Shown: one piece after another, positions 35,512 through 43,930 of the stretch | How positions within the stretch are numbered: position 1 is the stretch's first letter | Layout of the letters: the number at the start of each line of letters is the position of its first letter | Position numbers and translations under genes: made by a program | The notes under the pieces: generated by a model | What the model saw: only the letters and a program-made list of their open reading frames with translations | The model's database searches: none | Told to the model about the DNA's origin: nothing | NCBI GenBank assembly: GCA_902543575.1 | Contig: CACBYV010000001.1 | Span: 110,949 to 174,948 of the forward strand | Length of the DNA: 64,000 nucleotides | Source of the DNA: an uncultured Pelagibacteraceae bacterium | Lineage (GTDB): Bacteria > Pseudomonadota > Alphaproteobacteria > Pelagibacterales > Pelagibacteraceae | Direction: 5' to 3'

Positions 35512-36075
35512 TTATCTTGGAGATCTTTTTGATAGAATTCTTTGAAGTGTTCTTCGATGCATTTTAAGTCTTCTCGCAGTCTCAGATACATTTCTGTTAC
35601 ATAATTCAAAAACTCTGTGAATATGTTCCCATTTAACTCTATCAGCGGACATTGGATTTTCAGGTGGAGCAGCTTTTTTATTTGGATCAGCTAAAAGTGC
35701 TTTTTCTACATCATCTGCATCTGCTGGTTTAGCTAAATAATCAATTGCACCCTCTTTAATGGCTGCTACTGCAGTAGGTATATTTCCATAACCAGTAAGC
35801 ATCACTATTCTGCTCTCTGAGTTATTTTTCTGGATTTCTTTTACAACTTCTAGTCCGTTTCCATCGTTTAATCTCAAATCAACAACTGCAAAAGCAGGTT
35901 TTTTTGATTTCACAGATTCTATTCCAATTTTTACACCCTCTGCTTGTGAAACGGAAAAGCCTTTTTTTTCCATTGCTCGAGCTAGTCTTTCTCTAAAAGG
36001 GTTATCATCATCTACTATAAGTAGAGATTTATCCTTAAATTCTGTTATTTTTTTTAATACTTCTGCTTCTGGCAT
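35512..36075 (-). CDS. regA: RegA/ActR/PrrA redox response regulator
   Basis: This 187-residue regulator has a receiver domain with Asp66 (VVDLRLNDGNG) and a Fis-type helix-turn-helix at the end (NVSETARRLKMHRRTLQRIL), the strongly conserved signature of RegA, ActR and PrrA. It controls energy and redox genes (respiration, carbon fixation, nitrogen) in alphaproteobacteria. Its histidine kinase RegB is not in this window. It is divergent from the polyamine operon across 145 bases. Confidence 0.94.
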   Translation of the reverse strand: MPEAEVLKKITEFKDKSLLIVDDDNPFRERLARAMEKKGFSVSQAEGVKIGIESVKSKKPAFAVVDLRLNDGNGLEVVKEIQKNNSESRIVMLTGYGNIPTAVAAIKEGAIDYLAKPADADDVEKALLADPNKKAAPPENPMSADRVKWEHIHRVFELCNRNVSETARRLKMHRRTLQRILSKRSPR

Positions 36076-36170
36076 GGGCCTTATATGGAAACATTCTAAA
36101 TTATTTCAAGGGTACATTTTTACTTTACATTGGCTCATTTTCAGCATAAATGCTCGTTTTATATAAACTT

Positions 36171-36196
36171 GCATAGCAGTTATGCCGGTTTTTTTT
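36171..36196 (+). promoter_or_regulatory. Terminator-like hairpin in the leader of the polyamine operon
   Basis: GCATA (36171-36175) and TATGC (36181-36185) form a 5-pair stem with a 5-base loop, followed by CGG and eight T (36189-36196), 24 bases upstream of the decarboxylase start. It is shaped like an intrinsic terminator but lies in a leader, not after a gene, so attenuation of the polyamine operon is plausible. A speF-type leader RNA is known upstream of ornithine decarboxylase in alphaproteobacteria; I cannot confirm a match by eye. Confidence 0.45.
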
Positions 36197-36220
36197 GTTA
36201 AATTTTTTTTGGAGCTTTAA

Positions 36221-37399
36221 ATGCAAAAATTTAAATCAGTTGATAAATTAGTAAACCAACTGAAACCAACAGAACCCGTTTATTGTATTAGAAGAGATTC
36301 TATAAACATAGCTTCTAAATTTTTTCAGAATAAATTTCCTGGTAAAATCCTATATGCAGTTAAAACTAACCCACATCCATTAGTATTAAAAACTATCGTG
36401 GAAAGCGGAATTAATGATTTTGATATCGCTTCAATTAAAGAAGTTGAGGCAATTAGAAGTGTTAGCCCAGATGCAAAATGCTCCTACATGCATACTGTAA
36501 AAAGCAAGGAAAGTATAAACGAAGCATATTTCAAATATAATATTAAGACTTTTTCAATAGATACAAAAGATGAATTAATAAAAATTCTGAATAGCACTAA
36601 TCAAGCTAAGGATTTAGAGTTATTTGTGAGAGTTGCAGTTTCTAATGAACACGCAGAAATAGATTTATCTAAAAAATTTGGCGCACAGACTTCTGAAGCA
36701 ATAGGGCTTTATAGATTAACAAAACAGTATGCAAAAAAAATAGGATTAAGTTTTCATGTGGGTTCGCAATGTATGCATCCAATATCCTATTCAAAAGGGA
36801 TTAATGAAATTAAATATATAATAAAAAAAACAAAAATAGTTCCAGATGTTATAAATATAGGTGGAGGATTTCCAACAATCTATCCTGACTTAGTTCCTCA
36901 ATCATTAGACTCTTATTTTGAGGAAATAAAAAATTCATTAAATAATTTAAAATTTGAAAAAAAACCAGAAATTATATGTGAGCCAGGTCGAGCAATTGTT
37001 GCAGAAAGTGGTTCAACAATTGTGAGAGTAAACTTAAGAAAAAAACAAAAGCTATATATTAATGATGGAACATATGGAACTTTATTTGATGCAGGTGTGC
37101 CTAATATAGTTTATCCATCAAGGATAATTACAAGTGGAAGAATTATATCAAAAAAATTGACTTCATTTGATTTTTATGGACCAACATGTGATAGCATGGA
37201 TTATATGAAGGGACCTTTTATTCTACCTAATAATATTAAAGAAGGTGATTACATTGAATTAGGTCAATTAGGAGCATACGGATTGACATTTAGAACTCAA
37301 TTTAATGGATATTATTCTGATAGTATTTACGAAGTTTGTGATGATCCAATAATGACGATGTATAACAAAGAAACAAATAAAGAGTTTCTTGTTGCATAA
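36221..37399 (+). CDS. Ornithine/lysine decarboxylase-like PLP enzyme (fold type III)
   Basis: This 392-residue cytoplasmic enzyme is of the eukaryotic-ODC/alanine-racemase fold. PLP binds Lys48 (YAVKTNP), the phosphate is held by GGGFP and EPGRAIVAESG, and the cross-subunit active-site Cys323 lies in GPTCDSMD, as in ornithine and lysine/ornithine decarboxylases. It makes putrescine or cadaverine. It is the first gene of a four-gene polyamine operon; the GGAGC ribosome site lies 5 bases upstream of the ATG. Because agmatine enzymes follow, arginine decarboxylation is also conceivable, but length fits ODC, not biosynthetic ADC. Confidence 0.88.
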   Translation: MQKFKSVDKLVNQLKPTEPVYCIRRDSINIASKFFQNKFPGKILYAVKTNPHPLVLKTIVESGINDFDIASIKEVEAIRSVSPDAKCSYMHTVKSKESINEAYFKYNIKTFSIDTKDELIKILNSTNQAKDLELFVRVAVSNEHAEIDLSKKFGAQTSEAIGLYRLTKQYAKKIGLSFHVGSQCMHPISYSKGINEIKYIIKKTKIVPDVINIGGGFPTIYPDLVPQSLDSYFEEIKNSLNNLKFEKKPEIICEPGRAIVAESGSTIVRVNLRKKQKLYINDGTYGTLFDAGVPNIVYPSRIITSGRIISKKLTSFDFYGPTCDSMDYMKGPFILPNNIKEGDYIELGQLGAYGLTFRTQFNGYYSDSIYEVCDDPIMTMYNKETNKEFLVA

Positions 37400-38439
37400 T
37401 GTCAGATACTAAAAATCTTAATCATAACAGAAAAAAAGACTTTTTAAGTAAAGAGGTTGAACATATTGATATTACATCTTTTGACTCTAGAAAAATTATA
37501 TCTTCTATGGAAAAAATGTCTTTTGTTTCAAGAGAAACTGCTAATGCATCCAAGATATATAATGAAATGCTTAAAGATAAAGATTGTACAATATTCTTAA
37601 CTCTTGCAGGTTCTACTTCTGCCGCTGGATGTATGCATATTTATAGAGATATGGTTAAATACAACATGGTAGATGCAATTGTAGCAACTGGAGCATCTAT
37701 AATAGATATGGATTTTTTTGAAGCGCTTGGATTTAAACATTACCAAGGATCACAATATCAAAATGATAATGAACTTAGAGACAATTATATAGATAGGATT
37801 TATGATACTTACATCGATGAAGAGGAGCTCCAGGTTTGTGATAGAACAATAGGAGAAATAGCAGACAAACTTGAGCCAAAGTCTTATACATCGAGAGAAT
37901 TTATTAAAGAGATTGGCAAATATCTTAAAACTAATTCTAAAAAGAAAGGTTCTTTAATTGAAACAGCTTTTGATAACGATGTACCTATATTCTGTCCTGC
38001 ATTTACAGACTCAAGTGCAGGTTTTGGATTAGTCATGCATCAAGAGAGAAATCCAAAAAATCATATTACAATAGACTCAATTAGAGAATTTAGAGAATTA
38101 ACAGAGATTAAAATTAAATCTAAAGGGTCGGGATTATTTATGATTGGTGGTGGAGTTCCTAAAAACTTTATACAAGACACGGTAATTTGTGCTGAACTTT
38201 TGGGAAAAAATGTAGATATGCACAAATATGCAATACAAATTACTGTTGCTGACTCAAGAGATGGAGCTTGTAGTAGTTCAACATTAAAAGAAGCAAGTTC
38301 ATGGGGTAAGGTTGATACTACCAAAGAACAAATGGTATTTGCTGAAGCTACCAGTGTTTTACCATTAATAGCAAGTGACGCCTATCATACTGGAGAGTGG
38401 AAAAATAGAGACAGAAAAAACTTTTCCAAAATATTTTGA
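37399..38439 (+). CDS. Deoxyhypusine synthase-like protein (probable homospermidine-type synthase)
   Basis: This 346-residue NAD-dependent enzyme belongs to the deoxyhypusine synthase family. Glycine-rich and DSS motifs (LTLAGSTSAAG, CPAFTDSSAGFG, MIGGGVPKNF) and the catalytic lysine Lys304 in SSWGKV are present. Bacteria have no eIF5A to hypusinate, so related enzymes are thought to transfer aminobutyl groups between free amines and make homospermidine. It is coupled to the upstream decarboxylase by a one-base stop/start overlap (TAATG), placing it directly in polyamine synthesis. Confidence 0.88.
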   Translation: MSDTKNLNHNRKKDFLSKEVEHIDITSFDSRKIISSMEKMSFVSRETANASKIYNEMLKDKDCTIFLTLAGSTSAAGCMHIYRDMVKYNMVDAIVATGASIIDMDFFEALGFKHYQGSQYQNDNELRDNYIDRIYDTYIDEEELQVCDRTIGEIADKLEPKSYTSREFIKEIGKYLKTNSKKKGSLIETAFDNDVPIFCPAFTDSSAGFGLVMHQERNPKNHITIDSIREFRELTEIKIKSKGSGLFMIGGGVPKNFIQDTVICAELLGKNVDMHKYAIQITVADSRDGACSSSTLKEASSWGKVDTTKEQMVFAEATSVLPLIASDAYHTGEWKNRDRKNFSKIF

Positions 38440-38442
38440 TTG

Positions 38443-39324
38443 ATGATCAAAAAAGTAAAAATTGGAATTATTCAAAGTAAAATTTCAGATAATATTCAAA
38501 AAAATATAAATTCAGCTATTAAAAATATAAAAAAAGCAGCATCAAAAAAAGCTAAAATAATTTGTGTACCAGAACTATTTTTATCAAATTATTTTTGTCA
38601 AATAGAAAGTCATTCCAACTTTAAGCTAGCAGAAAAAATACCTGGCAGAACTACAAATATATTTTGTGAATTAGCCAAAGATTTAAAAATAGTATTAATG
38701 ATTTCATTATTTGAAAAAAAAACACATGGCTTCTATCATAATACTAGTATTGTTATTAGCGAGAAAGGTAAAATTTTATCGAAATATAGAAAAATGCATA
38801 TACCAGATGACCCTGGTTATTATGAAAAATTTTATTTTACTCCTGGAGATTTAGGTTTTAAATCTGTTAAAACAAAATTTGGTAAAATTGGACCTTTAAT
38901 TTGTTGGGATCAATGGTTCCCAGAAGCTGCAAGATTGACTGCACTTAAAGGTGCACAAATAATTTTTTACCCTACTGCTATTGGATGGCATCCTAAAGAG
39001 AAAGAAAAATTTGGAAAATCTCAACTAGACTCTTGGATAACAATGCAAAAATCTCATGCAATCGCAAATGGTACTTATGTGGTTGCTATAAATAGAGTTG
39101 GAACAGAAAAAAAAGGTAAGAAGAAAATAGAATTCTGGGGAAACTCAATGATCATAGATCCTAGTGGGCAAATAATTGGAAAACTTGGGAATAAAAAAGA
39201 AGAAATTTTAATTCGTGAAATAAACTATAAAAAAATTGATTCAGCCAGAGAGCATTGGCCTTTTTTAAGAGATAGAAGAATCGATTTTTATAAAGGCATA
39301 CTAAAAAATCCTGCAGATGAATGA
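38443..39324 (+). CDS. aguB: N-carbamoylputrescine amidase
   Basis: This 293-residue nitrilase-superfamily enzyme hydrolyses N-carbamoylputrescine to putrescine, CO2 and ammonia. The catalytic triad is Glu44 (VPELFLSNYF), Lys117 (KYRKMHIP) and Cys154 (ICWDQWFPEAAR). It is coupled to the synthase gene upstream and the agmatine deiminase gene downstream (8-base overlap). I chose the ATG at 38443; a TTG lies one codon earlier at 38440. Confidence 0.94.
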   Translation: MIKKVKIGIIQSKISDNIQKNINSAIKNIKKAASKKAKIICVPELFLSNYFCQIESHSNFKLAEKIPGRTTNIFCELAKDLKIVLMISLFEKKTHGFYHNTSIVISEKGKILSKYRKMHIPDDPGYYEKFYFTPGDLGFKSVKTKFGKIGPLICWDQWFPEAARLTALKGAQIIFYPTAIGWHPKEKEKFGKSQLDSWITMQKSHAIANGTYVVAINRVGTEKKGKKKIEFWGNSMIIDPSGQIIGKLGNKKEEILIREINYKKIDSAREHWPFLRDRRIDFYKGILKNPADE

Positions 39325-40369
39325 AAACTTTAATGGATTTAGAATGCCGGCTGAATGGGAGCCTCAAAATTCAGTTTGGATTGCTTGGCCATATAATAAA
39401 AATGATTGGCCTGGATTATATCAATTTATTCCTGAAGTAATTTTAAAGATTATAAAAAAAATTTCAAAAAATCAAAAAATTAACTTAATCGTTAGCAAAA
39501 ATATAAATAATATAAAAAAATTAATAAAACTTAATAAAATTAAAAATATCAACTTCTACTATATTAAAACTGATAGAATATGGTTAAGAGATTCTGGACC
39601 CATATTTATAACAAATAAAGTTGAAAAGGAAAAAGTAATACTAAACTTTGGTTTTAACGGATGGTCAAAGTATAAAAATTATAAAAATGACAATAAAATC
39701 AATAATAGTATTAGTAAAGTTGCAAATTTTAAAAAGATTGATCCAATAATCAAAAAAAAAGGCAGAATTAGAAAAATAATCATGGAAGGAGGGGCGTTTG
39801 ATGTAAATGGATCAGGTACAATTCTATTAACTGAAGAATGTTTGTTAAGCAAAATTCAAGAAAGAAATAAAAATTTTAAAAAAAAAGACTACGAAAAAAT
39901 GTTTAATAAATACTTAAATATAAAAAACTTTATATGGCTTAAAAAAGGAATTGCAGGCGATGATACACATGGACATGTTGATGACATAACAAGATTTGTT
40001 TCAAGAAATACAATTATGACTGCAGTTGAAAATAATAAAAAAGATATAAATTACAAAAACCTAAACAAAAATTTAAATATATTGAAAGAAAGTAAATGTG
40101 AGAAAGGAAAGAAATTCAAAATTATAAAAGTTCCTATGCCTTCACCAATTTATATTGATAATACAAGAGTTCCTGCAAGTTATATGAATTTTTATATTTG
40201 TAATAAAAAAATAATTCTTCCAATATTCAGAGTAAAAGAAGACAATATTGCAATTAAAATTTTCAAAAATTACTTTAGAAATAGAAAAATCGAAACAGTT
40301 GACTGTAGCAAATTGATATGGGGATTTGGTGCAATACATTGCATGACCCAACAAGAACCTAAAATTTAA
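39317..40369 (+). CDS. aguA: Agmatine deiminase
   Basis: This 350-residue enzyme turns agmatine into N-carbamoylputrescine and ammonia. Family motifs are PAEWEPQNSVWIAWP, DRIWLRDSGP, EGGAFDVNG and GDDTHGHVDD, with the catalytic Cys342 near the C-terminus (IHCMTQ). It completes the agmatine-to-putrescine route with AguB. It is notable that no arginine decarboxylase (SpeA) lies in the operon, so agmatine may come from uptake or from the upstream PLP enzyme. Confidence 0.95.
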   Translation: MNENFNGFRMPAEWEPQNSVWIAWPYNKNDWPGLYQFIPEVILKIIKKISKNQKINLIVSKNINNIKKLIKLNKIKNINFYYIKTDRIWLRDSGPIFITNKVEKEKVILNFGFNGWSKYKNYKNDNKINNSISKVANFKKIDPIIKKKGRIRKIIMEGGAFDVNGSGTILLTEECLLSKIQERNKNFKKKDYEKMFNKYLNIKNFIWLKKGIAGDDTHGHVDDITRFVSRNTIMTAVENNKKDINYKNLNKNLNILKESKCEKGKKFKIIKVPMPSPIYIDNTRVPASYMNFYICNKKIILPIFRVKEDNIAIKIFKNYFRNRKIETVDCSKLIWGFGAIHCMTQQEPKI

Positions 40370-40918
40370 TTATGCTGCTTTTAGTGTACCGAGTAATAAT
40401 CTAAAAGGTATCAACATTACAAGGGCAACAAATATTTTTACCGCAAGATCTCCTAACGATAAAGTTACCCAAGGAATTCCCGTTCCATAGAATGATATTG
40501 AGAAAAATAAAAAAGTATCAACTGTTGAACCTATCAAAGAAGATGTTAAAGGTGCTATAAACCACTTTTTTTGTCTTAATTGATCAAATATCTGAACATC
40601 TAAAAGTTGAGCAATTATAAAAGCTGTTCCTGAACCAATTGCTATTCTTATAGAAATAAGATCAGTAAAATTAGTTGAAAATATTAAAGTAAACAAAATT
40701 CCAATTGTGAAGCCTATATAGACAATTTTTCTAGCCACTAATTTTCCAAAGGATCTGTTGGCTAAATCTGTAATTAAAAATGCAATTGGATAACTAAAAG
40801 CACCGTAAGTTAAAATTTCCTCTAAACCGTAATATTTTATAGGAAATTGAACTAAATAATTAGATGCTAGCACAACCAATCCCATTAAAAATGAGAGAGT
40901 AAGGAAAACTTTATTCAT
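40370..40918 (-). CDS. yhhQ: Queuosine precursor transporter (YhhQ/VUT family)
   Basis: This 182-residue inner-membrane protein has about six helices and fits the YhhQ family that imports queuosine precursors for tRNA modification (EEILTYGAFSYPIAFLITDLAN, RIAIGSGTAFIIAQLLDVQI, PLTSSLIGSTVDTFLFFS). It overlaps the L28 gene by one base and follows it on the same strand, so it depends on the ribosomal protein transcript. No preQ1-type riboswitch was recognised here. Confidence 0.85.
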   Translation of the reverse strand: MNKVFLTLSFLMGLVVLASNYLVQFPIKYYGLEEILTYGAFSYPIAFLITDLANRSFGKLVARKIVYIGFTIGILFTLIFSTNFTDLISIRIAIGSGTAFIIAQLLDVQIFDQLRQKKWFIAPLTSSLIGSTVDTFLFFSISFYGTGIPWVTLSLGDLAVKIFVALVMLIPFRLLLGTLKAA

Positions 40919-41199
40919 TATGCTATTTTTGCAATTATTGATTTTTTAAGCTTTTTTAATCTTAACGATAAATCCCTTGATTTTGCAGATTTTAAGAAAT
41001 TATCAAAGCTACCTTTTTTATCTACAGATCTAACGCCTGCATTTGAAACTGTTAATCTCAGAGATTTTTTTAAAAGTTCACTTTTAAATTTTACTTTCTT
41101 TAAATTTGGAAGAAATCTTCTCTTAGTTTTATTGTTAGCGTGACTAACATTATGGCCTTTTAGAGGGATTTTACCAGTAAGTTCGCATTTTTTAGACAT
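40918..41199 (-). CDS. rpmB: 50S ribosomal protein L28
   Basis: This 93-residue ribosomal protein starts [20 protein letters not shown] and has the basic stretch [10 protein letters not shown] typical of L28. It binds 23S rRNA in the large subunit. It is directly followed, with a one-base overlap, by the YhhQ transporter gene. A 43-base gap separates it from the pyrD gene upstream on the same strand. Confidence 0.97.
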   Translation of the reverse strand: MSKKCELTGKIPLKGHNVSHANNKTKRRFLPNLKKVKFKSELLKKSLRLTVSNAGVRSVDKKGSFDNFLKSAKSRDLSLRLKKLKKSIIAKIA

Positions 41200-41242
41200 A
41201 AATTTTCAAGATGTATATGGTCTTAAAGAATACCAGTCAAGA

Positions 41243-42289
41243 TTAATTTTTTGTTCCAATAGCTTCAGAAATATTTTTAAAACCTTCTCTTTTTACAATT
41301 TCGTCGAGATCTTTATTAATCTTTGAAGCAATAGTTGGTCCTTTATAAACCATGCCTGTATACAATTGCACAAGAGTTGCACCGCTTACAATTTTATTAA
41401 AAACTCCTTCGGCAGAGTCAACACCTCCAACTCCAATTATTAAGATTTTTTTTCCAACTAATTTAAAAAATTTACTAATTAATTCATTAGAGATATTTTC
41501 AAGTGGTTTTCCAGACAAACCGCCTTTCTCTAATTTATTTATATTAGATATATTTTCTCTATTTCTATCTGTCGTATTTGAAACTATAACTATTTGAACA
41601 TTATATTTTAAAAAAAGTTCTGAGATTTCATCAATACTTTTTTCATCAATATCAGGAGATACTTTGACTGCTATTGGCACATTTGAATTTAAATTTTTCT
41701 TTTCTTCACTTATGCATTTTAAAAGATTATCTAACTCTTCATTTTTATGAAAGTTTCTTAAATTTTCTGTGTTAGGAGAAGAGATATTAATTGTAATATA
41801 GTCTGCTAAATTATGAAATTTTCTGAAACAAATTAAATAATCTTCAACTCTGTTTTCAGTATCTTTATTAGGTCCTATATTAATACCAAGTAATCCATTA
41901 GGTGAATTATTTTCAATATTTTTTTTACTTTCTTCTGATCCAATGTTGTTAAATCCAAGTCTATTAATTAAAGCCTCATCTTCTTCCAATCTGAACACTC
42001 TTGGCTTCGGATTTCCTATTTGTGGTTTAGGTGTAATTGTACCTACCTCAACAAAACCAAATCCTAGTTTATATAGAGGATTGTAAACTTCTGCATTTTT
42101 ATCAAATCCAGCAGCTACACCTAGAGGAGAATTTAAGGTTTTGTTTAAAATTTTAGTTTGGATAGTAACTCTGGTTGTTTTATCTATAGCTGGTATCTGA
42201 TTTAACTTTAAAGCCTTTATTGCTAGTGAGTGTGCAACTTCAGGGCTAAATTTAAATATAAAAGGTCTTATAAGATTAAACATTTTCAA
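41243..42289 (-). CDS. pyrD: Dihydroorotate dehydrogenase (quinone, class 2)
   Basis: This 348-residue enzyme oxidises dihydroorotate to orotate in pyrimidine synthesis and passes electrons to quinone at the inner membrane. Class 2 features are the N-terminal membrane-associated helices (MKMFNLIRPFIFKFSPEVAH), SPLGVAAGFDKNAEVY, the base-region Ser in INISSPNTENLR, and IIGVGGVDSAEG for FMN phosphate. It overlaps lysS by 14 bases and is co-transcribed with it. Confidence 0.97.
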   Translation of the reverse strand: MKMFNLIRPFIFKFSPEVAHSLAIKALKLNQIPAIDKTTRVTIQTKILNKTLNSPLGVAAGFDKNAEVYNPLYKLGFGFVEVGTITPKPQIGNPKPRVFRLEEDEALINRLGFNNIGSEESKKNIENNSPNGLLGINIGPNKDTENRVEDYLICFRKFHNLADYITINISSPNTENLRNFHKNEELDNLLKCISEEKKNLNSNVPIAVKVSPDIDEKSIDEISELFLKYNVQIVIVSNTTDRNRENISNINKLEKGGLSGKPLENISNELISKFFKLVGKKILIIGVGGVDSAEGVFNKIVSGATLVQLYTGMVYKGPTIASKINKDLDEIVKREGFKNISEAIGTKN

Positions 42290-43844
42290 CCTTTTTTCTT
42301 ATCAATTCTTTGGTTTCATTTACCCCAAAAAAACTAATGAAGAAGCCCATTCTGGGTCCATTTTCGTCACCAAATACAACCTCATAGATAAGCTTAAACC
42401 ATTCTCTTAAATTTTCTTTATAACCATTTTCTTTTCCTACGGTAAAAATATTTGTTTGAATATCTTCAGGAGCCATTTTATCATTACAATTATCTAAAGA
42501 CTTAATTAATGCTTTCAGTGCAACTTTCTCTTTTTCATTTGGAGTTTTGTAAATTTTTTTTGTTTTTATAACATCATTGAAATATTTTATTGCATATTCA
42601 ATTAAATTATCAAAAATTGGATGATCATTTTCATTAATTTCTGACTTGTATTTTTTCACAAATTTCCAAAGTAATTGTTTGCTGTCCGCATTACTTGTTT
42701 CAACTAAATTTAAAAGCATTGAAAAAGTCATAATTATATTTTCTTCTGGCATTGATCCATTATGTACATGCCAAACTGGATTCATTAACTTCTGTAAATC
42801 ATTTTGAGTTTTTCCTTTTTCTATAAAATCTAAATATTCATCAACAGCTTTTGGAACAACTTCTCTATACAATTTTTTTGCTCTTTTTGGATTTTGATAC
42901 ATGTAAAGAGATAAACTTTGAGGAGATGCATAATTCAGCCATTCATCTATAGTTACTCCATTACCTTTTGATTTAGATATTTTTTCACCTTTTTCGTCCA
43001 AAAAAAGTTCATAAGCAAAACCTGATGGGTTAGATTTACCTAATGTTTTAATAATCTTAGTTGAAAGAATTGCACTCTCAATTAAATCCTTTCCATACAT
43101 TTCAAAATCAACATCTAAAGCGTACCATCTCATTGCCCAATCAACTTTCCATTGTAATTTGCAGTTCCCATCTAAAATACTTTTTTCCAATTTTGATCCA
43201 TTATTGTCAAATATGATTTTAGAAGATTTAGAATCAATTTCTAAAACAGGTATTTCAAGAACTTTTCCAGTTTCTGGGCATATTGGTAAAAAGGGGGAAT
43301 AGGTTTTCTGTCTTTCTTTGCCTAAAGTTGGAAGAATTATTTCCATAATTTTTTCATAATTTTCTAGAACTAATTTTAGGGTGTCATTAAAATAACCAGA
43401 CTTATAGAGTTCTGTAGAACTTTTAAATAAATATTTAAATTTAAAATTATCAAGAAATTGTTTCAACATATTATTATTATGTTCTCCAAAACTACTAAAC
43501 TTTTCAAATGGATCAGGGACATCCGTTAAAGGTTTGTGAAGATTATTTTTGAGCTTTTCTTGATTTGGAACATTTTCAGGTACTTTTCTAAGACCATCCA
43601 TATCATCAGAAAATGTAATAATTTCCTTTGGAATATCTGTTAAATGATCAAGAGCGTTGACAATCATTGTCGTCCTTGCAACTTCTCCAAATGTACCTAT
43701 ATGAGGTAGACCACTAGGGCCATAACCAGTTTGTAAAACTATTTTATTTTTTTTTTCTATGTTCGATTTTCTCTCTCTTAATAGCTTTTTAGCCTCAACA
43801 AATGGCCAGGCGTTTGTTTTGTCAAAATTTGTTTTGTCTATCAC
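42276..43844 (-). CDS. lysS: Lysyl-tRNA synthetase, class I
   Basis: This 522-residue enzyme charges tRNA-Lys. It is the class I type, with the HIGH-like motif PSGLPHIGTFGE and KMSKS-like KISKSKGNG, not the class II LysU type. Class I LysRS is common in alphaproteobacteria and archaea. The long C-terminal part is the class I alpha-helix cage that binds the anticodon. It is the first gene of lysS-pyrD and is divergent from trkH over 86 bases. Confidence 0.96.
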   Translation of the reverse strand: MIDKTNFDKTNAWPFVEAKKLLRERKSNIEKKNKIVLQTGYGPSGLPHIGTFGEVARTTMIVNALDHLTDIPKEIITFSDDMDGLRKVPENVPNQEKLKNNLHKPLTDVPDPFEKFSSFGEHNNNMLKQFLDNFKFKYLFKSSTELYKSGYFNDTLKLVLENYEKIMEIILPTLGKERQKTYSPFLPICPETGKVLEIPVLEIDSKSSKIIFDNNGSKLEKSILDGNCKLQWKVDWAMRWYALDVDFEMYGKDLIESAILSTKIIKTLGKSNPSGFAYELFLDEKGEKISKSKGNGVTIDEWLNYASPQSLSLYMYQNPKRAKKLYREVVPKAVDEYLDFIEKGKTQNDLQKLMNPVWHVHNGSMPEENIIMTFSMLLNLVETSNADSKQLLWKFVKKYKSEINENDHPIFDNLIEYAIKYFNDVIKTKKIYKTPNEKEKVALKALIKSLDNCNDKMAPEDIQTNIFTVGKENGYKENLREWFKLIYEVVFGDENGPRMGFFISFFGVNETKELIRKKVENV

Positions 43845-43930
43845 AACTACTTAAATATCCTTAATATCAGCCTTTTTAATAATTCATATAGAGTTGAAAT
43901 TTATTTACCATAAAATAATGTCCATTCAAA

